64,000 nt of DNA, taken from positions 54,067 to 118,066 of the forward strand of contig CAKUBG010000004.1 in assembly GCA_934636825.1 (NCBI GenBank). Reading direction: 5' to 3'. Both the position numbers and the translations under genes were made by a program. Below, one piece after another: positions 8,158 to 16,267 of the stretch (the first letter of the stretch is position 1; each line of letters starts with the position of its first letter). This stretch comes from an uncultured bacterium (GTDB lineage Bacteria; Vulcanimicrobiota; Xenobia; Xenobiales; Xenobiaceae). The notes beneath the pieces were generated by a model. It ran no database searches. It saw nothing but the letters and a program-made list of their open reading frames with translations, and was not told the DNA's origin.

Positions 8158-9874
8158 GAGCGGGCCTGAAAATAGCGGCGCCAGAGTGCTGGTTGTCGGC
8201 GATAATGTTTCCCATGAGTGTTACGGTACCGGCAGAGTCGTGCGCCTTTTGGAAAATGGTAGCTACTTTGTCAACTTCTTTATCACTAATGCCAATCAAT
8301 GTTGCCGCTTCGATGAATTGAAATATCTTTCTCCCAACGGCTCGGTTATGTCTGTAGCTCCGCCGCGTTTGCGTTTTTCCCGTTATGGGCGTCAGCTCTG
8401 GGAAGGCAGAGGACCGCGTGGTATTGACGCTTTACCTAAGGGTGAAGAGGGACAATTTGTGGCTTTGCGCATTTTGGAAGCTATGCGCACAGGTGTAGTC
8501 GGCGAGAGAGTTGAGCTCTACACTATAGGTCGCAGCCTAGAAATGGAAATGGTCAGCTACGACTTAACCAATATCGCTGACGGAGCCGTGCGTGTCTTTT
8601 TGGGCGATTATGGCGCTGGAAAAACACATATGCTCGAGTGTATTGAGGCTAAGGCTCTGAGCAAAAAATGTTTGACAGCTCGTGTGGCTCTCAATAGCAA
8701 AGACGTTAGTCCTGGCAATCCTCAGCGCGTCTATCGTGCTCTGATCCTCAATTTGAGTTATCCGGATCACGATGGTAAGTACGGTTTATTGCCGCTTTTT
8801 CGCGAGGCCCGTCGCCTCAACCTTATTGAAGGTTGGCTGCGCAGTGAGCGTTTTCATACCTATCTTAGCCCGGCTCTCTACTATTTTAATCGCTATTCCG
8901 AAAATTTAGAGGCTTGGGCAGGGGAGCCGGACAAGCAAGACGAGCTCAATACTCAAGAAGCTGTAGTTCGTCATATGATTGATTGGCTAGAAGGCCAAGA
9001 AGCCCGCGAGCTTACTGACAAATTTAATTTGTCTTTGCAAAAAGCTTTCCCCGGCACGCCTTCAATTTACAAGTTTCCTGCCTTAAAAGATTATCGCACT
9101 TTCGGTCATATCTACGCCAATATTTTGAGTGGCATTTCCTATTTGGCCCGCCAAGTTGGCTATAACGGTTTGGTTTTGCTTCTCGATGAAGCAGAGATGT
9201 ACAATATCCTTTCTAGCCGAGATCGCACCTACGCTGATCAATTGTTCGGTTACTATTCCGCTCTGGCTTTAGGTACTCAAAAAGTACGCAGCGTACAAAA
9301 ATTCCCCCGCGGTGGTCATCTCAACCATAGAAATATTCCCGTCACTTACAATCCTGATGGTGGCACTTACAGAAGTGGCGTTTATTGCGTTTTTGCCATG
9401 ACTATGGACAATGGCGGTGGTTTGATCACTCTTAAAGATCAGCTTAATGAGGATGCTTTTATAGAGCTTAGCCCGCTTAGTAACAGCGACTATCAGCGTT
9501 TGTGTTCTGTTATTATCGATTTGTATCGCCGAGCCTATCCCAGCTTTGTTTGTGACGATAAAGCGGCCAATTATATGGGACAAGTTGTCTATACGGCTAT
9601 GGAGCGTGGAGCTATCAATGGCTCTCGTCAGTTGTTGCGTTGCATTTTGGAGCTTTTGGACTATTCGCGTTTATGTCGCGAAGATATAGGTGCCTATGTC
9701 CATGAAATGATGGAGCATATTAAACTTGGCGCCGCTGCCAACAGTATTTCTGTTCAGTCAGAAGCTGAACCTGAAGTTGAGGCTGAGGTTGATCGTGAAG
9801 CTGATGATTCTTCTGCTCAAGTTGACGACTATTCCTCAGAAGAAGAAATAGCCGACGATGATTACAATTTTTAG
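8144..9874 (+). CDS. BrxD/DUF2791-like ATPase with N-terminal SH3-like domain, copy 2
   Basis: A 576-residue protein in three parts. Residues 15-62 (GDNVSHECYGTGRVVRLLE and on) look like a small SH3/Tudor-type beta barrel of the kind seen in CarD/TRCF or the PcrA C-terminus, which bind RNA polymerase. Residues 100-520 form the ATPase, with Walker A GDYGAGKTHM (about 154-163) and Walker B LVLLLDEAEMY. The last ~40 residues are a strongly acidic tail. It is the closest of the three to typical BREX BrxD. The start is TTG at 8144, overlapping the previous gene by 14 bases; other starts would cut the SH3-like domain. Confidence 0.8.
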   Translation: MQTSKSGPENSGARVLVVGDNVSHECYGTGRVVRLLENGSYFVNFFITNANQCCRFDELKYLSPNGSVMSVAPPRLRFSRYGRQLWEGRGPRGIDALPKGEEGQFVALRILEAMRTGVVGERVELYTIGRSLEMEMVSYDLTNIADGAVRVFLGDYGAGKTHMLECIEAKALSKKCLTARVALNSKDVSPGNPQRVYRALILNLSYPDHDGKYGLLPLFREARRLNLIEGWLRSERFHTYLSPALYYFNRYSENLEAWAGEPDKQDELNTQEAVVRHMIDWLEGQEARELTDKFNLSLQKAFPGTPSIYKFPALKDYRTFGHIYANILSGISYLARQVGYNGLVLLLDEAEMYNILSSRDRTYADQLFGYYSALALGTQKVRSVQKFPRGGHLNHRNIPVTYNPDGGTYRSGVYCVFAMTMDNGGGLITLKDQLNEDAFIELSPLSNSDYQRLCSVIIDLYRRAYPSFVCDDKAANYMGQVVYTAMERGAINGSRQLLRCILELLDYSRLCREDIGAYVHEMMEHIKLGAAANSISVQSEAEPEVEAEVDREADDSSAQVDDYSSEEEIADDDYNF

Positions 9875-9918
9875 AGCTCACTTAGAGCTAAATATGTGCG
9901 AAAAGAGGAGTTTAAACT

Positions 9919-11157
9919 ATGTTTTTCCCCGGCAGTAAAGTTTCTCTTTCCCAAAGTTTAGCAAGGGAAATAATCGACTGTATGGGAGAAAATGGTCAGC
10001 CGCCGGAGCGCGGTTTGGAATTTGTTACCGTAGGCCTAACTTCTTATTTAGAAATTATAGAAAAAGAATATTTACAGCGCTTGCTGGGGAAAGCTGGCGG
10101 ATCGGCTTTTCGCTTAGTGCAAGGCAGCTATGGCGCGGGCAAAACCCACTTTTTAGGTTGTATACGTTCAATAGCTCAGCGTTTAGGTTTTTTGACCTGT
10201 TCGGTGAATTTGTCTCCGGCCGAGTGTCCCTATGAGGATGCTTTGCGCGTTTATAAGGCTGCCTTTGCCAATATCGCTTTACATTTAGAAAAGCAAGACG
10301 ATAACGCTGAAAATATGCCCGGCGGTCAGATAGTCGGTTTTACTAATATTTTGCGCTTAGCGGCTCATGGACAGTTGCCTTTTGCTTTTTCGGGAAAATT
10401 GGAAGATGTGCCCGTAGAAAATTATACTTTTAGACGAGTTTGTCAGCGTTTTCTTTCCGCTTGTCGTTCCGGTAACGAGGAAGAGGAATTTGTATTGGAT
10501 CGTTGGTTGGCTGGAGATGCAAGCTTCGATAGAGATGTTTTGCGCAATTTTGGAGTTTTTGACGATATAGCTTCCGATAACGCTTTTCCGGTCATGCGTT
10601 CTATGGTAAGCATTTTAACCGCTTTAGGCTTTCCCGGAGTAATTTTTCTTTTTGACGAAGTCGATATGCACATTTCTAGCGTATCACAGCGCCATTTGCA
10701 AGCGATAGGCGATAATTTGCGTCAGTTAATCGATTTATGTGCTAGCTCTAGGTTGCCCAAAGTTATGTTCTTTTATGCCGTGCCTCCGGAATTTATGAGT
10801 TTAAATGTCACCTCTTACCCGGCTTTGCAACAGCGTTTGGAGCGTCCTTTGCATATGTCTAAATCCAGCCCTCAATCAGTAGTAATCGATCTGGAAAGAG
10901 CTATGGACGATGACGGTAGTTTTTTCAAAATTTTGGGTCAGAAATTGGCTGATGTAGCTGTTATTGCCTGGGATTGGCAAAACTTTGATACCGAGCGTTG
11001 TCAAGCCGATTTAACCACTTTTGTTAATTTTATGTTGGAACACGTTTTTACGGGCGGTTATCGCATGTTTGTTAAGTTTTGGATCGCTCTTTTGCATAAC
11101 TGGTATGAAAATGGACAAGTTCCGCTTGATGAAGATATGTTGCAAAAAATGCTTTAG
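9919..11157 (+). CDS. BrxD/DUF2791-like P-loop ATPase, copy 3
   Basis: A 412-residue paralogue of the protein at 6880. They share GLEFVTVGL near residue 32, Walker A GSYGAGKTHFL (about 69-79), Walker B VIFLFDEVDMHI, a YAVPPEF strand, and the SYPALQQRL motif after it. The ATG at 9919 has a strong GAGGAG about 8 bases upstream, after a 44-base gap that breaks the tight packing slightly. Copies 1 and 3 flank the more distant copy 2, so a mixed ATPase assembly is possible. No nuclease or methylase domain is fused to it. Confidence 0.8.
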   Translation: MFFPGSKVSLSQSLAREIIDCMGENGQPPERGLEFVTVGLTSYLEIIEKEYLQRLLGKAGGSAFRLVQGSYGAGKTHFLGCIRSIAQRLGFLTCSVNLSPAECPYEDALRVYKAAFANIALHLEKQDDNAENMPGGQIVGFTNILRLAAHGQLPFAFSGKLEDVPVENYTFRRVCQRFLSACRSGNEEEEFVLDRWLAGDASFDRDVLRNFGVFDDIASDNAFPVMRSMVSILTALGFPGVIFLFDEVDMHISSVSQRHLQAIGDNLRQLIDLCASSRLPKVMFFYAVPPEFMSLNVTSYPALQQRLERPLHMSKSSPQSVVIDLERAMDDDGSFFKILGQKLADVAVIAWDWQNFDTERCQADLTTFVNFMLEHVFTGGYRMFVKFWIALLHNWYENGQVPLDEDMLQKML

Positions 11158-11186
11158 CATATAGTGCGGCTGATGGAAAAATAAAG

Positions 11187-13370
11187 ATGGATTCTGCTAC
11201 TGCTTTATATAGAGTAAAGTGTCGCCGCATGCTCGAGCGACTTAGTCGAGTTAAAGGTGCATTTTACGGTGGTTTTTATAAACCGCGTCAAATTCAATTT
11301 GATGCTATTGAGCCCATCATGCAAGGGCGCAATATTGTACTCAGCTCGTGCACGGCTTCAGGAAAGACCGAAGCCTATTTGGCTCCTTTAACTGAACGCT
11401 GGTTGGAGCCTATGCGGGATGGCAAATTGTGCATTTTGATTATTTGCCCCACTAGGGCTCTGGCTAACGATTTAGTCAAGCGTATTTCTGTACCGTTGAG
11501 CCGCTGCTCTGTTAATGTTTTACTGCGTACCGGCGATCATCCCACTCCTCTCAGAGACAAAAAAGTTGGCGTTTTGGTCACTACTTTAGAATCTTTAGAT
11601 TCTTTGCTCTGCCGTTGGGCCGTACAACTTCTCGATATAAAGGCCATCGTTTTCGAAGAGTTGCACGTAGCCGAAGGCACGGCGCGTGGAGATCAATTGG
11701 CCGTTTTGGCCGAGCGTTTGGATGTTTTGTTGCATTGTACTAAGGCCAAGCAAATAGCCGGTACTTTGGGTAATTTGGGGCTCAGTTTGCAGCGGCTGGC
11801 TGTAACAGCTACTCCGGGAAATGCCGAAGTTATCAATCGCAAATATTTGGCCGGTCGGGCCGTTATTGTAGAAAACAAGCAAGGTGTCAATTTTGAAGTA
11901 GACTACAGCCGTCCCTACGATGATGAAACTATAGATTCTACAGACATTAAGCAAGCTAGAGCCATAGCTTTTTTACGAGCTTGCATCAAGTATTGCCGCC
12001 AAAATGATTGTCAAAAAATGCTGGTTTTTGTGCGCTCGCGAGCCGAAGCGGAACTTTTGGCCTCAGCTAAAGGCTACCTTTCCGATAATCCTTTTGGCAA
12101 TGCCGTCTTCTCCCACCATAGCAGTTTAGGTACCGAGCAGCGCGAGAAAGTAGAGAGAAATTTTGCTTCTTATCAGAAGGCAATTTGCTTTGCGACTTCC
12201 ACTTTAGAAGTTGGCATAGATATAGGCGACGTTGACGCTGTGGCTCTAACCACACCTCCTATGGACGTAAATGCGTTTTTGCAGCGAGTTGGCCGCAGCG
12301 GCAGGCGAGGACAAACTCCCAAAGTGCTTTGCCTTTACGAAACTAATTTCGAAAAAGCCCAATACGAACACTTGGTAAAAGCTGCTAGAGCAGGTGAGCT
12401 CTTTAGCGATCACCCTCCTTTTTTGAGCTCCGTTTTGATTCAGCAATCGGCCTCTCTTGTATGTCAAAGCGCTTCCGATATGATTAACAAAGTATCTTTG
12501 CGTGATCGCTTACCTGCTTATTTGCGCTCTACTTATACTGAGGATATATGCGAAAAAATTTTGCAAGGAGCTGTACAAAGTGACTTGCTGAAAGTTCGCC
12601 GTCAAGGTGGTTATTCGCGTTCTGAAAAGCTTAAAGAAGCTTTTGAAAAAGGAGAAATACATCATAATATTTCTCATACGGTCGCCGGTCGCGGTAAAAT
12701 AAGCGTGGTTGACAAAATAGGCAACCGCATAATAGGTACTCTTTCTGGAAGTTGCACTTTATTAGCAGGCGATTTCTTCTATTTTAGTGGTACCAGCTAT
12801 AGAGTAATCAGCGGCCCTAAGGATGGCAAAGTTGTCGTCTGTCCCGATCGCAATATCGATCGTTCTAAATTACGCCGCTGTGATTTTGAGGCTTCCGGTT
12901 TACCAAAAGTTTCGGAACTCTGGGCTACTGATTTTGCTAATTTCTTAGAAATCTCCACCGATCGCTCTTGCTATACGCTTTACGGAGCCGATTTGACGGT
13001 GTGCTCTCATTTTATGGGCACAGTAGGGGGAATATTTCTTAAAGTCTTCTTAGAACATTTGGGCTACAATGATGCCAAAACCAATGCTTATGTGATTGTT
13101 TGTGACAACCTGGAAGAAGTTAGAGCTTTGGCTATGAGTTCCGGAGCTCTTAAAATGATTGTTCGCCAAAATATTGGTTCTTTGGCCCAAAAATTGGATT
13201 TAGGCCCTTGGAGTTCATGTCTTCCCGATGAACTTTTGGAAAAAGAAGTTCTGAAAGTGGCCGAGCATATCCGTCTTTTTGAGCATATGCAACAATTTAG
13301 CAAATTGACTCCTGCTGAAGCCGCTCAGTCTGCTTGGTTGTGTGAAGCTGCAGAAATTTCCGCTTCTTGA
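11187..13370 (+). CDS. Lhr/BrxHI-like superfamily II helicase
   Basis: A 727-residue SF2 helicase with motif I SCTASGKTE (about 54-62), Ia CPTRALANDL, II VFEELH (about 155-160), III AVTATPGN, IV LVFVRSRAEAELL, V STLEVGIDIGDVDAV and VI QRVGRSGRRGQ. The set resembles Lhr-type and BREX BrxHI helicases. Motif II is EELH, where DExH is usual, so the first Walker B acid is Glu instead of Asp. The C-terminal ~300 residues hold the Lhr-like accessory region. It is the last gene of the operon, 29 bases after ATPase copy 3. It probably translocates on or remodels DNA together with the ATPases. Confidence 0.85.
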   Translation: MDSATALYRVKCRRMLERLSRVKGAFYGGFYKPRQIQFDAIEPIMQGRNIVLSSCTASGKTEAYLAPLTERWLEPMRDGKLCILIICPTRALANDLVKRISVPLSRCSVNVLLRTGDHPTPLRDKKVGVLVTTLESLDSLLCRWAVQLLDIKAIVFEELHVAEGTARGDQLAVLAERLDVLLHCTKAKQIAGTLGNLGLSLQRLAVTATPGNAEVINRKYLAGRAVIVENKQGVNFEVDYSRPYDDETIDSTDIKQARAIAFLRACIKYCRQNDCQKMLVFVRSRAEAELLASAKGYLSDNPFGNAVFSHHSSLGTEQREKVERNFASYQKAICFATSTLEVGIDIGDVDAVALTTPPMDVNAFLQRVGRSGRRGQTPKVLCLYETNFEKAQYEHLVKAARAGELFSDHPPFLSSVLIQQSASLVCQSASDMINKVSLRDRLPAYLRSTYTEDICEKILQGAVQSDLLKVRRQGGYSRSEKLKEAFEKGEIHHNISHTVAGRGKISVVDKIGNRIIGTLSGSCTLLAGDFFYFSGTSYRVISGPKDGKVVVCPDRNIDRSKLRRCDFEASGLPKVSELWATDFANFLEISTDRSCYTLYGADLTVCSHFMGTVGGIFLKVFLEHLGYNDAKTNAYVIVCDNLEEVRALAMSSGALKMIVRQNIGSLAQKLDLGPWSSCLPDELLEKEVLKVAEHIRLFEHMQQFSKLTPAEAAQSAWLCEAAEISAS

Positions 13371-13489
13371 GTTGTGGCCTACTCAAGCTAAAAACTCTTG
13401 GCGGCAGGACAAAGAAGCGTGGGGACAAAATTTAAACATTACTTGTTTTTATCACGTTTGGCATCTTTGTGACTGCTGCGAGGTTTGAA

Positions 13490-14872
13490 GTGAAGATTCT
13501 GTTTTTGGCCGCCGAGGCCGTTCCTTACGTAAAAGTTGGCGGATTGGGTGATGTAGCTGGTGCTTTGCCTAAAGCTCTGCGCAATTTAGGACATGACGTG
13601 CGCCTTATGATGCCGCGCTACGGTTTGCTAGATCCTCAGAAGCTCGGCTTATGCAAATGTTTGGATAATTTTGACGTAAGAATGGATTGGCGCGTAGAGC
13701 AGTGTCAGCTTTGGGTTAGCAAAAATAAAGATTACTTTATTGAAAATCAATATTTCTTTGGCTCGCGTTTTCAAGTTTACGGCTGTGGCGATGAAATAGA
13801 ACAATTTGTACTTTTCTGCCGAGCCGCTTTGGAAGCTTGCCGTTTGGAAGGTTGGCAGCCAGATATTATTCATGCTCATGACTGGCATACCGCTGCTGCT
13901 ATCCGTCTGGCTTGGGCTGCTGAAAATCGCCCCGGCTTGGTCTTTACAATTCACAATATGGCCCACCAGGGCAATCAACGTCCTGATGGTTGGCCTCTTT
14001 TGGGAGTTTATGATGGCCATAGCCCGATGAATTTAATGGAGCAAGCTATCTGGTGCGCCGATAAAGTGACCACCGTCAGTCCCAACTATGCCAAAGAAAT
14101 TTGTACTCCCCAATATGGCTTTGGTCTAGACGGCTTGTTGCGCACTAAAGGTACCGATTTAGTAGGTATAGTTAATGGCATAGACGTAGATAGTTACGAT
14201 CCTTCTGTCGATTCTAAGATTTGTGCTCGCTATACAGCTGGAGAATTTAACGGAAAGCGCCTTTGCAAACGTGATATTTTGCGCGAGTACGGTTTAACTG
14301 ATGAGGAAGCTCCTTTAGTAGGTCTTGTCTCTCGCTTAGATTTCCAAAAGGGCATCGATTTAGTTTTGCAATCTATCGATGATATTATCCACTATTCGGA
14401 TTTGAGGGTAATTATTTTAGGTAGTGGCAATCATGCTCTCGAAGATGGAGTAAGAAATGCCATAGCCAGACACCCAGGCCGAGTTGGAGGATACATAGGT
14501 TTCGATCCTATCAGAGCTCGCAAGATTTATGCCGGTTGCGATATGTTCCTTATGCCAAGTCTTTTTGAGCCTTGTGGTTTAAGCCAGATGATCGCTATGC
14601 GCTACGGAACTTTGCCTATCGCCAGAGAAACCGGCGGCTTGGCCGATACTATAAAAGACAACTACTACGGTGATGGTACGGGGTATTTGTTCCGTCAGTA
14701 TACTTGTGACGATATGTTGACAGCTTTCGGACGCGCTTTGGAACATTACTTATACCGCCCTGAACTTTGGTATCGCACTCAGATTAGGGCTATGAATACC
14801 GATTTTAGCTGGAATAAATCGGCCAAAGCTTATGCCGAGCTTTATCGTTCTGCTTGCGAACAAAGAAAATAA
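13490..14872 (+). CDS. glgA: Glycogen/starch synthase GlgA
   Basis: A 460-residue GT5 glycosyltransferase. It opens with VKILFLAAEAVPYVKVGGLGDV, whose KxGGLGD motif binds ADP-glucose, and later has HAHDWHTAA, VVSRLDFQKG-like GLVSRLDFQKGID and the C-terminal catalytic region SLFEPCGLSQMIAMRYGTLPI. It adds glucose from ADP-glucose to growing alpha-1,4-glucan. I chose the GTG at 13490 because GAGG lies 6 bases upstream and it matches the usual N-terminus; an upstream GTG (13469) would add seven residues. No other glycogen gene is nearby. Confidence 0.95.
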   Translation: MKILFLAAEAVPYVKVGGLGDVAGALPKALRNLGHDVRLMMPRYGLLDPQKLGLCKCLDNFDVRMDWRVEQCQLWVSKNKDYFIENQYFFGSRFQVYGCGDEIEQFVLFCRAALEACRLEGWQPDIIHAHDWHTAAAIRLAWAAENRPGLVFTIHNMAHQGNQRPDGWPLLGVYDGHSPMNLMEQAIWCADKVTTVSPNYAKEICTPQYGFGLDGLLRTKGTDLVGIVNGIDVDSYDPSVDSKICARYTAGEFNGKRLCKRDILREYGLTDEEAPLVGLVSRLDFQKGIDLVLQSIDDIIHYSDLRVIILGSGNHALEDGVRNAIARHPGRVGGYIGFDPIRARKIYAGCDMFLMPSLFEPCGLSQMIAMRYGTLPIARETGGLADTIKDNYYGDGTGYLFRQYTCDDMLTAFGRALEHYLYRPELWYRTQIRAMNTDFSWNKSAKAYAELYRSACEQRK

Positions 14873-14917
14873 AGAAGTATTTTATTTTTTCTTTGCAAGC
14901 TTATTTGTCGATAAGTT

Positions 14918-14926
14918 TGCTAGAAT
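14918..14926 (+). promoter_or_regulatory. Extended -10 promoter candidate upstream of the PilT-like gene
   Basis: TGCTAGAAT has the TGn extension directly before a TAGAAT -10 box. There is no good -35 box at 16-18 bases. A transcript from here would carry a leader of about 125 bases with the hairpins described next. Confidence 0.35.
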
Positions 14927-14946
14927 GTAGGTATTGATATTAAGAT

Positions 14947-14998
14947 CGAGCTGCACTTATGTAAAAGTGCGGTTCGACTGAAAAAGCCAAAACATATG
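14947..14998 (+). promoter_or_regulatory. Structured leader with two hairpins before the PilT-like gene
   Basis: The first hairpin pairs CGAGCTGCACTT (14947-14958) with AAGTGCGGTTCG (14965-14976), 12 bp with two G-U pairs and a 6-base loop. A second, smaller one (AAGCCA with TGGCTT) follows at once. Neither is followed by a T tract, so they do not look like terminators. I do not recognise a known riboswitch; it could be a regulatory leader. Confidence 0.35.
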
Positions 14999-15059
14999 GC
15001 TTGCCAAAGAATATCCCCGCCGAAATTGCCTGGGAAAACGTCAAAGAAAGGGCTCAATT

Positions 15060-16199
15060 ATGACTATAAATTCAGCGGCTCCTATCAGTAATGCCAATCG
15101 CCGTTCGGCTATAGATACTGATGCTTTGCTGCGTTGCGCTGCCGGTATGCAAGCTTCTGACGTACATCTTAAAGCAAGTATGCCGCCAATGGTGCGTTTA
15201 TATGGCGAGTTAGTGCCTATGCCGGGATTCTCGGCCTTGAGCGCTCTTGACGTTCGTGATGCCATCACTTCATTTTTAGATGACAAAAGGCGCAAAGAAT
15301 GGGAGCTAAGTTTAGAACTTGATACAGCTGTCGATGCTCCCGGAATTGGTCGCTTCCGCTTAAATGCCTACTTCGACCGTTTGGGCCCGGCGGCCGCTTT
15401 GCGTTTAATACCTTCCCATATTCCCAGTTTCGACGAAATTGGCTTAGATATCGGTTTGAAAGATAAGCTTTTACCGAGCTCTGGCTTGGTATTAGTGACC
15501 GGTGCTACCGGAGTGGGCAAGTCGACTACATTGGCTACTCTCTTAGATACCGTGCTTCGGGAGAGAGCTGTTCATGTACTAACTTTGGAAGCTCCCATAG
15601 AGTTTATTTTGGAACCGCACCGAGGCATGGTCAGTCAGCGCGAAGTAGGCAAACATACCAATTCTTTTGAAGTTGCTTGCAGCAGTGGTTTGCGCCAAGA
15701 TCCCGATGTTATCATGATTGGAGAGTTGCGTGACGCCGCTTCTATTGAGATGGCTTTAACTATAGCCGAAACAGGTCACTTAGTTTTGGCTAGTTTGCAT
15801 AGCCCCGATGCTACCGGCACTATTGAGCGTATTTTAGGAGCTATTCCTGCCGAAAGGCAGCCTCAAGCCCGTACCCAATTGGCCAGTTGCCTCAAGGCCA
15901 TTATCTCTCAAAAACTTATTTCCCGTACCGATCACAATGGACGTATCGCTGCTCGCGAAATTATGCTCAGCGTTCCAGCTATCTCCGCTCTTATTCGCGA
16001 TGGTAAGGTGCATCAAATTTACTCTACTATCGAAATGAATGGCGAGTTGGGAATGTGCACTATGGAATATTCTTTGAGCCGTCTGATTGAAGCCGGTTTA
16101 ATCAGCTATGATGACGCTCTAATTAACGCTGGTCGCCCTGACAACTTGCGTCCTTTTGCTGACGAAACTCTTAAAGGCAGAAAGAAACGCACTCGATAG
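15060..16199 (+). CDS. PilT-like type IV pilus retraction/secretion ATPase
   Basis: A 379-residue hexameric-type secretion ATPase. An N-terminal domain (ASDVHLKASMPPMVRLYGEL) is followed by Walker A GATGVGKSTTL (about 150-160), the Asp box, Walker B DVIMIGELRDAAS and the His-box region TGHLVLASLHS. These are PilT/PilU features. PilT retracts type IV pili using ATP at the inner membrane. No pilin, PilB, PilC or secretin gene is in the window, so it stands alone. A strong terminator follows the stop. Confidence 0.88.
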   Translation: MTINSAAPISNANRRSAIDTDALLRCAAGMQASDVHLKASMPPMVRLYGELVPMPGFSALSALDVRDAITSFLDDKRRKEWELSLELDTAVDAPGIGRFRLNAYFDRLGPAAALRLIPSHIPSFDEIGLDIGLKDKLLPSSGLVLVTGATGVGKSTTLATLLDTVLRERAVHVLTLEAPIEFILEPHRGMVSQREVGKHTNSFEVACSSGLRQDPDVIMIGELRDAASIEMALTIAETGHLVLASLHSPDATGTIERILGAIPAERQPQARTQLASCLKAIISQKLISRTDHNGRIAAREIMLSVPAISALIRDGKVHQIYSTIEMNGELGMCTMEYSLSRLIEAGLISYDDALINAGRPDNLRPFADETLKGRKKRTR

Positions 16200-16218
16200 A
16201 CAATTTTCAATTTAACGG

Positions 16219-16251
16219 AAGGACGCTTGGTTAGGCAATGCGTCCTTTTTC
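16219..16251 (+). terminator. Intrinsic terminator after the PilT-like gene
   Basis: 8-bp stem AAGGACGC (16219-16226) / GCGTCCTT (16240-16247) with a 13-base loop and a run of Ts. Confidence 0.8.
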
Positions 16252-16267
16252 TTTCGTGGAGGAAATA

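Noticed and set aside
14947..14998. A c-di-GMP riboswitch before the PilT-like gene
   Set aside because: The hairpins do not show the conserved GEMM core, so I only call a structured leader.
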